Positions 53,469-62,077 are shown, counted from the first letter of the stretch. The stretch: DNA of 64,000 nt from Candidatus Hydrogenedentota bacterium (GCA_013359265.1 JABWCD010000022.1:1-64000), one strand, 5' to 3'. A program made the numbers and translations. The notes: a model not told the origin generated them from the letters alone.

Positions 53469-55115
53469 ATGCAGCAACTCATTGTCGAACAGCAGGGCCT
53501 TGCGCCGATTACCGTACCGTTGTTGGATTCCGTGCTCATGGTGGGCCGTGCGGAAGACAACAACGTGATGCTTGTCGTTGACGAAGTGTCGCGCCACCAT
53601 GCGAAGTTCCAGCGGCGTGGGGAAAACGTCGTGCTGGTCGACCTGAACAGTACGAACGGCACGTATGTGAACCGGCAGCGAATCGTCGAACGGGTGCTTG
53701 CGCACGAAGACGAGATTTGGCTGGGGAGCAAATGCCGCATCATCTACCGCACCGACGCGCCCGATCCGGCGCCGCACGAAGGTTCGCGCGAATCCGCCGT
53801 CGTGCAGGACCTTCAGCGCATCCGACAGGAGATGGAATCGGTCGAGCGCAGCATGACTCTTATTGGAAAGTCAGGCGCAACACCGGCGCCGCGCGCGGGC
53901 GGCAAGCCCGCCGGCACGTCGGACCAAGATTTTTTGCGCATGACCAAGGCGTTCCGGCGGCTGTCGGCGTTGTATCAGGCGAGCAAATTGATTGCGTCGG
54001 ATTTCGATTTGAACAAACGGTTGTCGGCGGTACTCGACACAGCGATCGACGCGCTGGGCGCGCAGCGCGGGTTCATCATGATGAAGGACGAGGCGACGAG
54101 CGGCCTAAAGGTCAGCGTCGCGCGGCAGATGGGGCAGGACCTGCAGGCGAGTAGCCCGAGCATGGGCATCGCGGGGCGCGCGGCGATTGACGGAGAACCG
54201 GTGCTGATGGCGGACCGCGACAGCGATGCGCAATTGGGCGGCCGTGAGAGCATCATTCGCCAACAGATTCGAAGCGCGATGTGCGTGCCGTTGCAGGTGG
54301 AAGATCGCATCCTCGGCGCAATCTATGTCGATACGCGCAGCCACGAGGTGGCGTTTACGCAGGAAGACCTCGAGTTGTTCCTGTCGCTCGCTGCGCAGTC
54401 GGCGATGGCGATTGACAACGTGCGGCTATACGAAAGCATGCTCGAATCCGAGAAGAAGCGGGCGAACCTGGGCCGTTTTTTGTCGCCGAGCATTGTCGAG
54501 CAAATCATGAAGGATGACACCGCGCTCGCGCTGGGCGGCAACAAGCAGACCGTAACGACGATGTTCTGCGACGTGCGCGGGTTTACGCCGATCGCGGAGC
54601 GCATTCCGCCGCACGATCTCGTGGACATGCTCAATGAGCACTTCACCGCGATGACGTCGATCATCTTCGGCTTGGAAGGAACGCTCGACAAGTACATTGG
54701 CGACGAGATCATGGCGGTATTTGGATCCCCCATGTCGAAGGGCGAGGACGCCTTGCGCTGCGTGAAGGCGGCGCTGTTCATGCAGGCGAAGAACGACGAG
54801 TTGAACGAGAAGCGCGCGGCGGTGGGTAAGCCGCTGTTCGAGCTTGGCATCGGCGTGGCGACGGGCGAGGCGGTCGCCGGATACATGGGGTCGCCGGACC
54901 GAATGGAATTTACGGTGATTGGCGACAGGGTCAACACCGCGCGGCGGCTTTGTTCCATTGCAGAGCCGGGACAGGTGATCGTGAGCCAATCAACGTACGA
55001 AGAAGTGAAGGAATTTGTGAACGCGCGACCAATTGGGACAGTTGTGTTGAAAGGCAAGGAAGAGCCGGTTCACGCGTACGAGGTGGAGTCGCTTCAGGCG
55101 GCCGCGGTTGGTTAG
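53469..55115 (+). CDS. FHA-GAF-class III adenylate/guanylate cyclase
   Basis: 548 residues from ATG 53469. An FHA domain covers about 5-95 (V-G-R-A-E-D-N-N-V, S-R-H-H-A-K-F, D-L-N-S-T-N-G-T-Y-V-N). A GAF domain lies at about 165-325 (M-C-V-P-L-Q-V-E-D-R-I-L-G-A-I-Y-V-D). The cyclase domain spans about 360-540: metal Asp in F-C-D-V-R-G-F and in G-D-E-I-M-A-V-F-G, the purine-selecting Lys in L-D-K-Y-I-G-D, and D-R-V-N-T-A-R-R. The residues fit an adenylate cyclase with an intact site. Phosphothreonine binding by the FHA domain and ligand binding by the GAF domain would set cAMP output. Cytoplasmic. Confidence 0.94.
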   Translation: MQQLIVEQQGLAPITVPLLDSVLMVGRAEDNNVMLVVDEVSRHHAKFQRRGENVVLVDLNSTNGTYVNRQRIVERVLAHEDEIWLGSKCRIIYRTDAPDPAPHEGSRESAVVQDLQRIRQEMESVERSMTLIGKSGATPAPRAGGKPAGTSDQDFLRMTKAFRRLSALYQASKLIASDFDLNKRLSAVLDTAIDALGAQRGFIMMKDEATSGLKVSVARQMGQDLQASSPSMGIAGRAAIDGEPVLMADRDSDAQLGGRESIIRQQIRSAMCVPLQVEDRILGAIYVDTRSHEVAFTQEDLELFLSLAAQSAMAIDNVRLYESMLESEKKRANLGRFLSPSIVEQIMKDDTALALGGNKQTVTTMFCDVRGFTPIAERIPPHDLVDMLNEHFTAMTSIIFGLEGTLDKYIGDEIMAVFGSPMSKGEDALRCVKAALFMQAKNDELNEKRAAVGKPLFELGIGVATGEAVAGYMGSPDRMEFTVIGDRVNTARRLCSIAEPGQVIVSQSTYEEVKEFVNARPIGTVVLKGKEEPVHAYEVESLQAAAVG

Positions 55116-55127
55116 AGCACTTCGGGA

Positions 55128-55250
55128 ATTTGCGCAGCTACAGGCGCGGGCACAACGCAGTCTCGAAGCCAAAATGCTTGATTACGATTACGAGTCGTCA
55201 TGAACAGCGTTCCACCTTAGATTGTGAAAACTTGAGCGGAGCGCTTTCAG
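55128..55250 (+). repeat. GATTACGA dispersed repeat, longest copy
   Basis: Upstream part AATTTGCGCAGCTACAGGCG matches 46372 onward; core and 3' part (55164-55250) match 44228-44314. This copy therefore links the others into one family of at least 120 bp. Confidence 0.8.
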
Positions 55251-55267
55251 GGGTTGGCCGGTATGGA

Positions 55268-55297
55268 CCGTCCGGCGCGGAGGCCGGACGCTACAAA
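55268..55297. repeat. REP-like palindrome, TGTAGCGTCCGG type
   Basis: CGTCCGGC and GCCGGACG arms around a short loop, followed by CTACAAA. In reverse complement it matches 4396-4424, including the flanking TTTGTAGC. Confidence 0.65.
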
Positions 55298-55299
55298 CT

Positions 55300-55356
55300 C
55301 GAAGCCAGATACTCCATTACGATTACGAAGGACGATTACGAGATTGACTGTGGCGG
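55300..55356 (+). repeat. GATTACGA dispersed repeat
   Basis: CGAAGCCAGATACTCCATTA then CGATTACGAAGGACGATTAC and GAGATTG, as in 46411 onward. Confidence 0.75.
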
Positions 55357-55414
55357 CCGCATGATAGGTGTATTTTTCGTCGCTCGGTCAGGCACGCGCG
55401 GCGTTTCACGCGCG

Positions 55415-55936
55415 TTATCCGATGATCAGCAGCTTGACGATTATCCCGATGACGATCAGGGAGCACAGCACGAGGCCAATCTGCGGACCGCGAAGCGCGA
55501 GTGGGCTGATTTCGGGCGCGGCGGTGTCCGGGGCGGCGCCGGGATCGACTGGGGTGGGGTCAGGCAGCTTCAGGCTCTCGTCCAATTCGAGGGCCCACGT
55601 ACGTGCCTGGTTCGCCCGTTCAACCTCGACTTTAGGGTAGCGCTCCTTATTAATCACTACACTGTCGGCATCGAGACGGCGCTTGATGGCGCTGTCGGCG
55701 GAGGCACGGCCGACGGGGATGATATCGACGTTGGCGCGCCGTTCCGAATCGCGATCGCCGGGGTTCTTCCCGGGTTTGTAGTAGATGCGCAATTGCAGCG
55801 GGTCCGCGGTTGTGTCCACAATGTACGCGAAGTAGGAGTCGCCGCCGGCTTTGGGCTGAACTTCATACACGTTGTCGCCCGATTGATCGGCCTGCGCCAA
55901 GACCGGCATAAGTAGGACTATGACGAACACGGACAT
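55415..55936 (-). CDS. Exported single-pass membrane protein, unknown
   Basis: 173 residues from ATG 55936. A cleavable signal (F-V-I-V-L-L-M-P-V-L-A-Q-A) precedes a soluble domain of about 120 residues (D-N-V-Y-E-V-Q-P-K-A-G-G-D-S-Y-F-A-Y-I-V). The C-terminus is one transmembrane helix (I-G-L-V-L-C-S-L-I-V-I-G-I-I-V-K-L-L-I). The topology suggests a periplasmic domain tethered at its C-terminus. The longer open frame upstream is antisense to the next gene. Family not recognised. Confidence 0.75.
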   Translation of the reverse strand: MSVFVIVLLMPVLAQADQSGDNVYEVQPKAGGDSYFAYIVDTTADPLQLRIYYKPGKNPGDRDSERRANVDIIPVGRASADSAIKRRLDADSVVINKERYPKVEVERANQARTWALELDESLKLPDPTPVDPGAAPDTAAPEISPLALRGPQIGLVLCSLIVIGIIVKLLIIG

Positions 55937-56026
55937 ATGTACGTTTCCAAGGCGATTGCGCAGGCATGGTATCGCACCGGCCGGCTCGCGGCAAGGTTTG
56001 GCCGGGCGGCGGACGGACACGCTGTA

Positions 56027-56623
56027 ATGGCCGACTGGTTCCCCCCTCTCATTTGCGCGGCCATCGGCACGGCAGTGGTGATCGTGCTGACCATGCGCGC
56101 GCGGGCCAACGAATCGAAGACCACTACGCGCGGCGTCTACGCGACGAATACCATTCAGCAGCAGTGCAACGTTTGCCAAAAACAGATGGTCATCCCACCG
56201 GATGACCTGGTACCGCTGCAATCGGTCGAGATGGCGCTGTGTGTGCGCGCCGTGCCGGCGCTCAATGGCCGAAAGCTTGCGGAGTATACCTGTCCGTATT
56301 GCGAGGCGGTGCATTGCTTCACCGTGGACACCCGCTCGCCGGAATGGGTGGGGGCCAACTTGTACTCGCCGCAGGCGAAGGGCACGCGTTGTCTCAATTG
56401 CAGTAAGCCGCTTCGGGTAGCGCCGTGGGGCGAGGGGGCGTACGATAAGCGGCTGGCCGAGGCGCCCTTGCAGCCAGACTACGGATTGGTGTGTTCCAAG
56501 TGCAACGCGGTTGTTTGTGTGCAATGCACCGTTGATGCGACGCGCAACCGGACCAAGGACGGAACGTACATTTGTCCGCGCTGCTTTCGTCCGGGCGTGG
56601 ACCGTACGTATCATCCGATTTGA
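56027..56623 (+). CDS. Membrane-anchored protein with several CxxC zinc knuckles
   Basis: 198 residues from ATG 56027; an ATG at 55937 would overlap the divergent gene's start. One transmembrane helix near the N-terminus (L-I-C-A-A-I-G-T-A-V-V-I-V-L-T-M) anchors a cysteine-rich domain with C-N-V-C, C-P-Y-C, C-L-N-C, C-S-K-C, C-V-Q-C and C-P-R-C pairs. At least two or three zinc ribbons are expected. Function unknown. It is divergent from the small exported protein, and the secretin-N-like lipoprotein gene follows 77 bp downstream. Confidence 0.75.
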   Translation: MADWFPPLICAAIGTAVVIVLTMRARANESKTTTRGVYATNTIQQQCNVCQKQMVIPPDDLVPLQSVEMALCVRAVPALNGRKLAEYTCPYCEAVHCFTVDTRSPEWVGANLYSPQAKGTRCLNCSKPLRVAPWGEGAYDKRLAEAPLQPDYGLVCSKCNAVVCVQCTVDATRNRTKDGTYICPRCFRPGVDRTYHPI

Positions 56624-56700
56624 AACATCTCCGGTGGGGAACTTCCTCCGGGTTGGCGGGTATTAGCCGGAGAGGGAACGTGTTTCCGAGGGTCTGCACC

Positions 56701-57780
56701 ATGAGATACGTGCGGTTTGGCCTGGTGTGTATCGCGTGTGCGATGGCGGTTTCCTGCGCGACACAGGCGAAAAACAAGGCGGAGCCCGCCGGCCCCGTGG
56801 AGGAGCCCGCGAAGGCCGGTAAGCTGCCTCCGCTCAATCCCAACGAGGTGTATCGCCCGGGCGAACCGGCGGAGAAGCCTGCGGGAAAACCGGCCAAGTC
56901 CAAGAACGTGCGTGTCACAATTGGGCCCGAGGCCGCGACCTTGGGCGATGTCATTCGATCCATGGGAACGCAGACGGGCGGGAACATCGTGCTGATGAAT
57001 GGTGTCGAGAGCCGGGTTGTGCGCGATCTCCAAATCAAGCGGCGTCCAATCCGCGATGCCGCCACCACCGTCGCGGCGCACGGCGGTTTGGCGATGGAGG
57101 AACACCCGCAGTATTACTTCCTGTTTCCGGAAGGGTACGAGCAACTCCTGAACGTGACGTTGTCCGGTCGGCTGGACGAACGGTACCGCGACATGAAGAC
57201 CGACGCCGTGTTCGGATCGGGATTGCCGTTGTGTTCGGTGTTCATGTGGATGGGATACGCGCTGCGCGTGTCGATAGTCGCGGACAATTCGATCGGGGAC
57301 GCGCGGTGCGGCGAACTTGCCCTGGCGCAGGCGCCGCTGGAAACGGCGATCGAGGCGATCCTGAAGTCGGCGCGCGTCGCCGCGGTGCAGGCGGAAAGTA
57401 CCCCGGAGTTCATTTTCCTGTCGACGCCCGCGAACACAAACCCTGCGTCAGCGCTGCTTGACGAGGCATCGCTCGGCGACAAGCACAGGGCGGTCCTGGA
57501 TCGAAAGGTGACGTTGGCGTTGCCATATCCGTTGCGCACGGGGCAGCGGATGGAGTTGCCGTTGAATCCATCGCGGCTGGTCGACGTATTGCCGGCGCTG
57601 ACGGAGCAATTGGGCGTGCGGGTCGTCGCCGAGAAGGGACTCGAGCAGTTTCCCGTGAACCCGTGTTATCTTCGCGAGGTTTCCGTGAAGACCGCGATGG
57701 ACCTGTTGATTCGGCAGTGGCTCGAACCGAACTACGGCTACCAGGTCCTCGATGATCGCATCGTCGTTCGGTCACGATAG
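56701..57780 (+). CDS. Lipoprotein with secretin/TonB N-terminal-like domains
   Basis: 359 residues from ATG 56701; the frame upstream overlaps the zinc-knuckle gene. A lipobox is present (A-M-A-V-S-C) followed by a proline/lysine-rich linker (P-A-E-K-P-A-G-K-P-A-K). Then come segments with a beta-alpha-beta pattern like the STN/secretin N-domain (V-T-I-G-P-E-A-A-T-L-G-D-V-I-R-S-M-G-T-Q-T-G-G-N-I-V; L-P-L-C-S-V-F-M-W-M-G-Y-A-L-R-V-S-I-V). No beta-barrel follows, so it is not a full secretin; it may work with an outer-membrane partner. Periplasm-facing lipoprotein. Confidence 0.7.
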   Translation: MRYVRFGLVCIACAMAVSCATQAKNKAEPAGPVEEPAKAGKLPPLNPNEVYRPGEPAEKPAGKPAKSKNVRVTIGPEAATLGDVIRSMGTQTGGNIVLMNGVESRVVRDLQIKRRPIRDAATTVAAHGGLAMEEHPQYYFLFPEGYEQLLNVTLSGRLDERYRDMKTDAVFGSGLPLCSVFMWMGYALRVSIVADNSIGDARCGELALAQAPLETAIEAILKSARVAAVQAESTPEFIFLSTPANTNPASALLDEASLGDKHRAVLDRKVTLALPYPLRTGQRMELPLNPSRLVDVLPALTEQLGVRVVAEKGLEQFPVNPCYLREVSVKTAMDLLIRQWLEPNYGYQVLDDRIVVRSR

Positions 57781-57825
57781 CTTTGCACCGTTGACGCCGC
57801 CGCACCCCGCGATTACACTTGCGTC

Positions 57826-58533
57826 ATGTCGTCCGACACGATGATCCTGCTGCCCGCATTCAACGAAGAAGCGAACGTTGCGCGCGTGGTCGGCAGGGTG
57901 AAGGATGCCGTGCCGGAGGCGACGGTAGTCGTGGTGGACGATGGTTCGCGGGACAAGACCGGCGAACGGGCCCTCGACGCGGGCGCGACGGTATTGACGT
58001 TGCCCTACAATCTTGGTTACGGCGTGGCGCTGCAGACGGGCTACAAATACGCGCTGCGCATGGGGCATTCCTACCTCGTTCAACTCGATGCGGACGGTCA
58101 ACACGATCCGCAGTGCATACCGCGATTACTGGATTACGTGCGTGGCGGCGGAAGCAATCTGTGTATCGGATCGCGTTTTCTCGAAGGCGGCACGTACGCG
58201 GTGCCGTTTGCGCGGCGGGCGGGTATGTACGTGTTTCGACGCGTGGCATCGGTGCTGCTGGGGCAGACGATTACCGATCCGACCAGCGGATTTCAGGCGA
58301 TGGACCGGCGCGTCATCGCGTTGTACTGTCACGATTCGTATCCCGTGGATTATCCCGATGTTGACGTGATCGTGATGCTGCATCGCCACGGAATTCGCAT
58401 CGCCGAGTTGCCGGTCACGATGTTCCCCGGCGGAGGGAAGTCGATGCACGCTGGGTTGCGGCCGGTGTATTACTTGTTTCGGATGGGCCTGGATATACCG
58501 CTGAACCTGATTCGGCGCGGGGACGGCACATAG
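57826..58533 (+). CDS. Family 2 glycosyltransferase (polyprenyl-phosphate sugar transferase-like)
   Basis: 235 residues. The GT2 marks are I-L-L-P-A-F-N-E-E-A-N-V, V-V-V-D-D-G-S-R-D-K-T, and L-D-A-D-G-Q-H-D-P with the donor-binding DxD. T-D-P-T-S-G-F-Q-A-M is typical of enzymes that load sugars onto polyprenyl phosphate. No C-terminal membrane domain is present. The next gene, DUF2304, is the standard partner and starts 12 bases later, so the two form an operon. Confidence 0.9.
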   Translation: MSSDTMILLPAFNEEANVARVVGRVKDAVPEATVVVVDDGSRDKTGERALDAGATVLTLPYNLGYGVALQTGYKYALRMGHSYLVQLDADGQHDPQCIPRLLDYVRGGGSNLCIGSRFLEGGTYAVPFARRAGMYVFRRVASVLLGQTITDPTSGFQAMDRRVIALYCHDSYPVDYPDVDVIVMLHRHGIRIAELPVTMFPGGGKSMHAGLRPVYYLFRMGLDIPLNLIRRGDGT

Positions 58534-58545
58534 GGGCGCAGCGAC

Positions 58546-58884
58546 ATGGATATACGTCAGAAAGTACTTGCGGCCGCGTTCGGGTTGACGTTGCTCGTAA
58601 CGATTCTCGAATTGGTGCGCAGACGCAAACTGCGCGTCGAGTATTCGTGGCTATGGATATTGGCCGGCGTTGCGATTGTCGTGATCGGTTTGAACTATCC
58701 CTTGCTCGAGTGGATTACGCAATTCATTGGGGCTGGTTGGACGTCGTCGACGTTATTCTTCTTCGGGATATTCTTCGTGCTCGCGTTGTCGTTGCAGTTC
58801 AGCGTGAAGATTTCGCGGTTGGAGACCGAGGTAAAGAACCTTGCGCAGGAGTTGGCGTTGCGCGAGCCGAAGGCGCCACGGTAG
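58546..58884 (+). CDS. DUF2304 small membrane protein, partner of the glycosyltransferase
   Basis: 112 residues. Hydrophobic segments near 9-22, 35-50 and 65-85 (W-L-W-I-L-A-G-V-A-I-V-V-I-G-L; T-L-F-F-F-G-I-F-F-V-L-A-L-S-L) and a charged helical end (V-K-N-L-A-Q-E-L-A-L) match DUF2304. These proteins occur beside GT2 enzymes in polysaccharide loci and probably recruit them to the membrane. It is 12 bp after the transferase. Confidence 0.88.
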   Translation: MDIRQKVLAAAFGLTLLVTILELVRRRKLRVEYSWLWILAGVAIVVIGLNYPLLEWITQFIGAGWTSSTLFFFGIFFVLALSLQFSVKISRLETEVKNLAQELALREPKAPR

Positions 58885-58966
58885 CGGGGCGGATTGGGTA
58901 AACGACCAGACAGTCGACCGGATCTGAATGACCGGACTAGCGGGAGCGCGGCCGGCGGGGAGTGTT

Positions 58967-60016
58967 CTATTTGATCCGTTCGAGCGCTTTTGTCGCGAGG
59001 CTTGCCAGGACCGGGTTTTCCGCGGCGCGCTCGTAGTGTTCCTTCGCGGCGGCGGGGTCGTTCATGGATTGCGCATAGGCGTCGCCGATCTTGATATCGA
59101 GGAACGCGACCGCGAATGGCGACGTGCACCGCTCCCGCGCGGCCCGATAGGCTGCGATAACGCCCGCCGGCGTGGCGGCGTCGACGCCAATTTCCTTCGC
59201 AATTGTCGACGCCATTTCCTTCGCCACGAGATCGCCGAGGGCATACTGTTCCGTGCCCAGATACTTGGCGTACTCGGTCGCCACGTTTTCCAACGCGGCG
59301 AAGGTGTTGACGCGGTCGCGCTTTGCAACGTCGAATGCCTGGAGCGACGCGAAATCGACTTTCTTGGCCTCGACGAGGAGTTCGCGCAATTCGATCGCTC
59401 GGGCGCGGCGGTCGGCGTGGTTTTCGAGCGATGGATAATAGTCCGCGAACAGCGTCGAGCAGGCTTCGTAGGCTTCGGCGTATCGATTGAGGTTGAAGGC
59501 GCACTCGGTCAGGAGCCACTGCGCCTCGCCGGCATGGGTATCGCGGGGTTGTCGATTGAGGGCCTGGCGCAGCACTTCGTACGCAGTCCGGGTGTCGTGC
59601 TTCGCCAACAGGGTGTTCGCCTCAGCCAGGGCCTGTGAGACCAAGGTGTTTGGAGCGCCCGAGCGGGCCACGAGACCTACTCCGGAATCGCTTGGCTGGT
59701 TGTCCGAATACCACGCCGCGACAGCAATCGCGACGACCAACACGGCCGCAGCGCCGACAAACGCCAGTCGATACGCGCCACGCCGCGCAGGCGCATCGAG
59801 CCGTTCGTGCAAGAGCGGCAGGAGATTCGGGATTCGGTCAACCGGCGCCGCGGGGACGCCCTTCACGAATGCGCGAAACGCTACCAACTCCGAGGCCAGC
59901 GCGGCATCGGATTCGAGTGCACGGTCCAACTCACGCTGCTCGGATTCGTCCAGCGGTTCGTAAAGAGATTTCGCTGCCAATCCCTGAATTCGATCTCGTT
60001 TCCAGTGAAACATCAT
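58967..60016 (-). CDS. Membrane anti-sigma-like protein with a TPR-like periplasmic part
   Basis: 349 residues; its start overlaps the sigma-factor stop as ATGA. The N-terminal 80 residues are acidic and helical (Y-E-P-L-D-E-S-E-Q-R-E-L-D-R-A-L-E), like the sigma-binding head of anti-sigma factors, but no zinc-binding HxxxCxxC is present. One transmembrane helix (F-V-G-A-A-A-V-L-V-V-A-I-A-V-A-A-W) is followed by an alpha-helical region of TPR-like repeats (A-L-N-R-Q-P-R-D-T-H-A-G-E-A-Q-W-L-L). It would hold the ECF sigma factor at the membrane until a periplasmic signal arrives. Role inferred from synteny. Confidence 0.8.
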   Translation of the reverse strand: MMFHWKRDRIQGLAAKSLYEPLDESEQRELDRALESDAALASELVAFRAFVKGVPAAPVDRIPNLLPLLHERLDAPARRGAYRLAFVGAAAVLVVAIAVAAWYSDNQPSDSGVGLVARSGAPNTLVSQALAEANTLLAKHDTRTAYEVLRQALNRQPRDTHAGEAQWLLTECAFNLNRYAEAYEACSTLFADYYPSLENHADRRARAIELRELLVEAKKVDFASLQAFDVAKRDRVNTFAALENVATEYAKYLGTEQYALGDLVAKEMASTIAKEIGVDAATPAGVIAAYRAARERCTSPFAVAFLDIKIGDAYAQSMNDPAAAKEHYERAAENPVLASLATKALERIK

Positions 60017-60636
60017 TGCCCTTCATTTGCTTTTTCTTCGCCCAGCCCGTGCAAGTCACGCAGTTCCTTCTGAAGCTTGCGCAGCGCGCGGAAAAGATGG
60101 ACTTTCACACTTCCCACGCTGCACCCCAGCACGACGGCGATGTCCGCGAGTTGAAGCCCTTCGTAGTGCCGCATGACGAAGACCGCGCGTTGCGCGGGGG
60201 ACAGCGCCGAGAGTGCAGCCTGCACGCGCGATTCGATCTCCTGTGCGCGAATGTCGCGGCCGGTGCCGCCCGGCGCCGCGTGCTCCGCCTGTCGGATCTG
60301 ACCCTCGGCGTCCACCGATTCGAGCGGTTCCGTGCGGCGGCGCTTGCGCCACCGGACGGCGTCGATGGCCTGGTTGGTTGTGAGGCGCAAGAGCCAGGGG
60401 AGGAACCCGCCCACGGGCTGCCACGATTCAATTTTTCGGAACGCCTTGATGAAGGCCTCTTGGGCGACATCGAGTGCGTCGTCCCGGTTGCAGGTGATGC
60501 GGTAGGCAATCGCGTAGACACGGCCCTGGTGTCGACGAACCAATTCGTCGAACGCCTGCCGGTCCCCGCGCTTGAGCGCCTCGGCCAACGCCTCGTCGTC
60601 CGCGGCCTCCAAGTCCATTCCCTGCATCCAGTTCAC
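60013..60636 (-). CDS. ECF sigma factor (RpoE-like)
   Basis: 207 residues; ATG starts at 60627 and 60618 are alternatives to the GTG at 60636. Region 2 is D-R-Q-A-F-D-E-L-V-R-R-H-Q-G-R-V-Y-A-I-A-Y-R and D-A-L-D-V-A-Q-E-A-F-I-K-A-F-R. Region 4 is L-S-P-A-Q-R-A-V-F-V-M-R-H-Y-E-G-L-Q-L-A-D-I-A, with a helix-turn-helix ending V-G-S-V-K-V-H-L-F-R-A. The linker between regions 2 and 4 is long. The partner gene overlaps by four bases, so the two are co-translated. The stimulus is unknown. Confidence 0.93.
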   Translation of the reverse strand: MNWMQGMDLEAADDEALAEALKRGDRQAFDELVRRHQGRVYAIAYRITCNRDDALDVAQEAFIKAFRKIESWQPVGGFLPWLLRLTTNQAIDAVRWRKRRRTEPLESVDAEGQIRQAEHAAPGGTGRDIRAQEIESRVQAALSALSPAQRAVFVMRHYEGLQLADIAVVLGCSVGSVKVHLFRALRKLQKELRDLHGLGEEKANEGQ

Positions 60637-60834
60637 TTGGTCAAACGCTCCGGGTTGGCAAAAAGTTTACACGAAGCCCAGCGCCCAAGGGCGACGCGCC
60701 CGACTTTGTTAAGTTCAATGCTCTCATACCCAGTAGGAAGCATTCATCATGCGTCAGGGTGCCGGCAATTGGAGAACACATGGCGAATCGGGGCGGTGCT
60801 GATCAAGGCTGCGCAAGTTTGTTACGCTGGCGCC

Positions 60835-61602
60835 ATGCCGCATCTTCATCGTTTTTACACAGACGTGACACCCGACGGGAACAACTTGATTCAGTTGACC
60901 GGGCACGAGGCGCACCATGCCTTGCACGTTGTACGCCTGAAACTGGGGGACACAATCGAAATTTTCGACGGGGCGGGCCGGGAATGGGAGGGGCGCGTGG
61001 TCAAGATGACCCGCCATGACGTGGAGGTCGAGGTGTGGGAGTGCCGCGCGACCGGGCGCGCGCCGGCGGGGCTTACGCTGTTTCAAGCCGGGCTTCACCG
61101 TGACAAGGCGACCGAGGAGCTTATTCGGCACGGCTCGGAGATCGGGATTACCCGGATTGTGTTTTTCCCATCGCACCATTCGGAGCGACAGCCTCGCGCG
61201 AGCGACAAGTGGCGGCGGACGGCCATCGAGGCGTGCAAGCAATGCCGGCGGGCGTGGCTTCCTGAATTCGACACGGCGGATTCGTTGGAGGACGCGCTGG
61301 CGCGCGCAACCGGGACGCTGTTGGTGGCGACGGCCGAGCTGCCTTCCGTGCCGGTCGCGCAGGCGATCACCTCGCCGGAGGTATCGTTGTTTGTCGGGCC
61401 TGAGGGCGATTTCACCGAGCAGGAGCTTGGCGCGTTTGTCGCGCGAGAGGCGAAGGCCATTTCGTTGGGGGATGCGACGTACCGATCGGAGGTGGCGGCG
61501 GTGCTGGCGGCGGCGCTGGTGATGTACGAGTTGGGATTGTTGGGTCCGGTGCGGACGCGGTCGTCGAATTGGGCGGGATTGTCGATACCACCGAGCGGTT
61601 GA
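60835..61602 (+). CDS. rsmE: 16S rRNA (uracil1498-N3)-methyltransferase RsmE
   Basis: 255 residues from ATG 60835; the open frame upstream is antisense to the sigma gene. The start P-H-L-H-R-F-Y and H-E-A-H-H-A-L-H-V-V-R match the family. The SPOUT knot is shown by L-F-V-G-P-E-G-D-F-T-E-Q-E and I-S-L-G-D-A-T-Y-R-S-E-V-A-A-V, where RsmE has L-G-x-R-I-L-R-x-E-T-A. Here T-Y-R-S-E-V stands in that place, a modest change. It methylates U1498 of 16S rRNA. Confidence 0.92.
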   Translation: MPHLHRFYTDVTPDGNNLIQLTGHEAHHALHVVRLKLGDTIEIFDGAGREWEGRVVKMTRHDVEVEVWECRATGRAPAGLTLFQAGLHRDKATEELIRHGSEIGITRIVFFPSHHSERQPRASDKWRRTAIEACKQCRRAWLPEFDTADSLEDALARATGTLLVATAELPSVPVAQAITSPEVSLFVGPEGDFTEQELGAFVAREAKAISLGDATYRSEVAAVLAAALVMYELGLLGPVRTRSSNWAGLSIPPSG

Positions 61603-61718
61603 GCGCGTGGCCGATTTCGACGGCGGATGTCTGCGAGTGGGGGCGCGTGCGCATCGGTGTTCTTGCGAAGGTTGGCTGGCGTGCGATACGCTCCAGCGGT
61701 ACCGAGGGAACCGCATGT

Positions 61719-62060
61719 ATGTCTAACGATTGCTTATTCTGCAAGATTGCGAACGGACAGATTCCGTCGTCGCAGGTGTATAACGACACTCATTTTTATG
61801 CGTTTCGCGATATTAATCCCGCCGCCCCTTCGCACATCCTGATCATTCCCCGCAAACACATCGAACGGATTTCGGAAGCGGCCGAAGCGGACATCGAGTT
61901 GCTTGGCAGGTTGTTTCTCACGGCAAACAAAGTGGCCGAGCAGGAAGGGCTGAGCGACTTTCGCTATGTGATCAACTGCGGTCCGCAGGCCGGGCAGAGC
62001 GTTTACCACATTCACCTGCACCTGCTGGCCGGGCGCGAATTCTATTGGCCGCCGGGTTAG
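61719..62060 (+). CDS. HIT-family purine nucleoside phosphoramidase/hydrolase
   Basis: 113 residues from ATG 61719, the normal HinT length. C-L-F-C-K-I-A-N-G-Q-I-P near the start, F-R-D-I-N-P-A-A-P-S-H-I-L-I-I-P-R and the histidine triad H-I-H-L-H-L-L at the end are all present. HinT-like enzymes cleave adenosine phosphoramidates and acyl-AMPs. It follows rsmE after 116 bp and lies 17 bp before aroE, so the latter two are probably co-transcribed. Confidence 0.95.
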   Translation: MSNDCLFCKIANGQIPSSQVYNDTHFYAFRDINPAAPSHILIIPRKHIERISEAAEADIELLGRLFLTANKVAEQEGLSDFRYVINCGPQAGQSVYHIHLHLLAGREFYWPPG

Positions 62061-62077
62061 ACCGCGCGCGCGCCTCC

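Larger units (their letters stand above)
55116..55414. other. Repeat-filled gap after the cyclase gene
   Basis: 299 bp consisting almost wholly of two GATTACGA repeat copies (55128-55250 and 55300-55356) with a REP-like palindrome between them (55268-55297). Confidence 0.7.

Noticed and set aside
59635-60834. Long N-terminal extension of rsmE (655-residue frame)
   Set aside because: The first 400 codons run antisense through the sigma/anti-sigma genes; RsmE homology starts only at ATG 60835.
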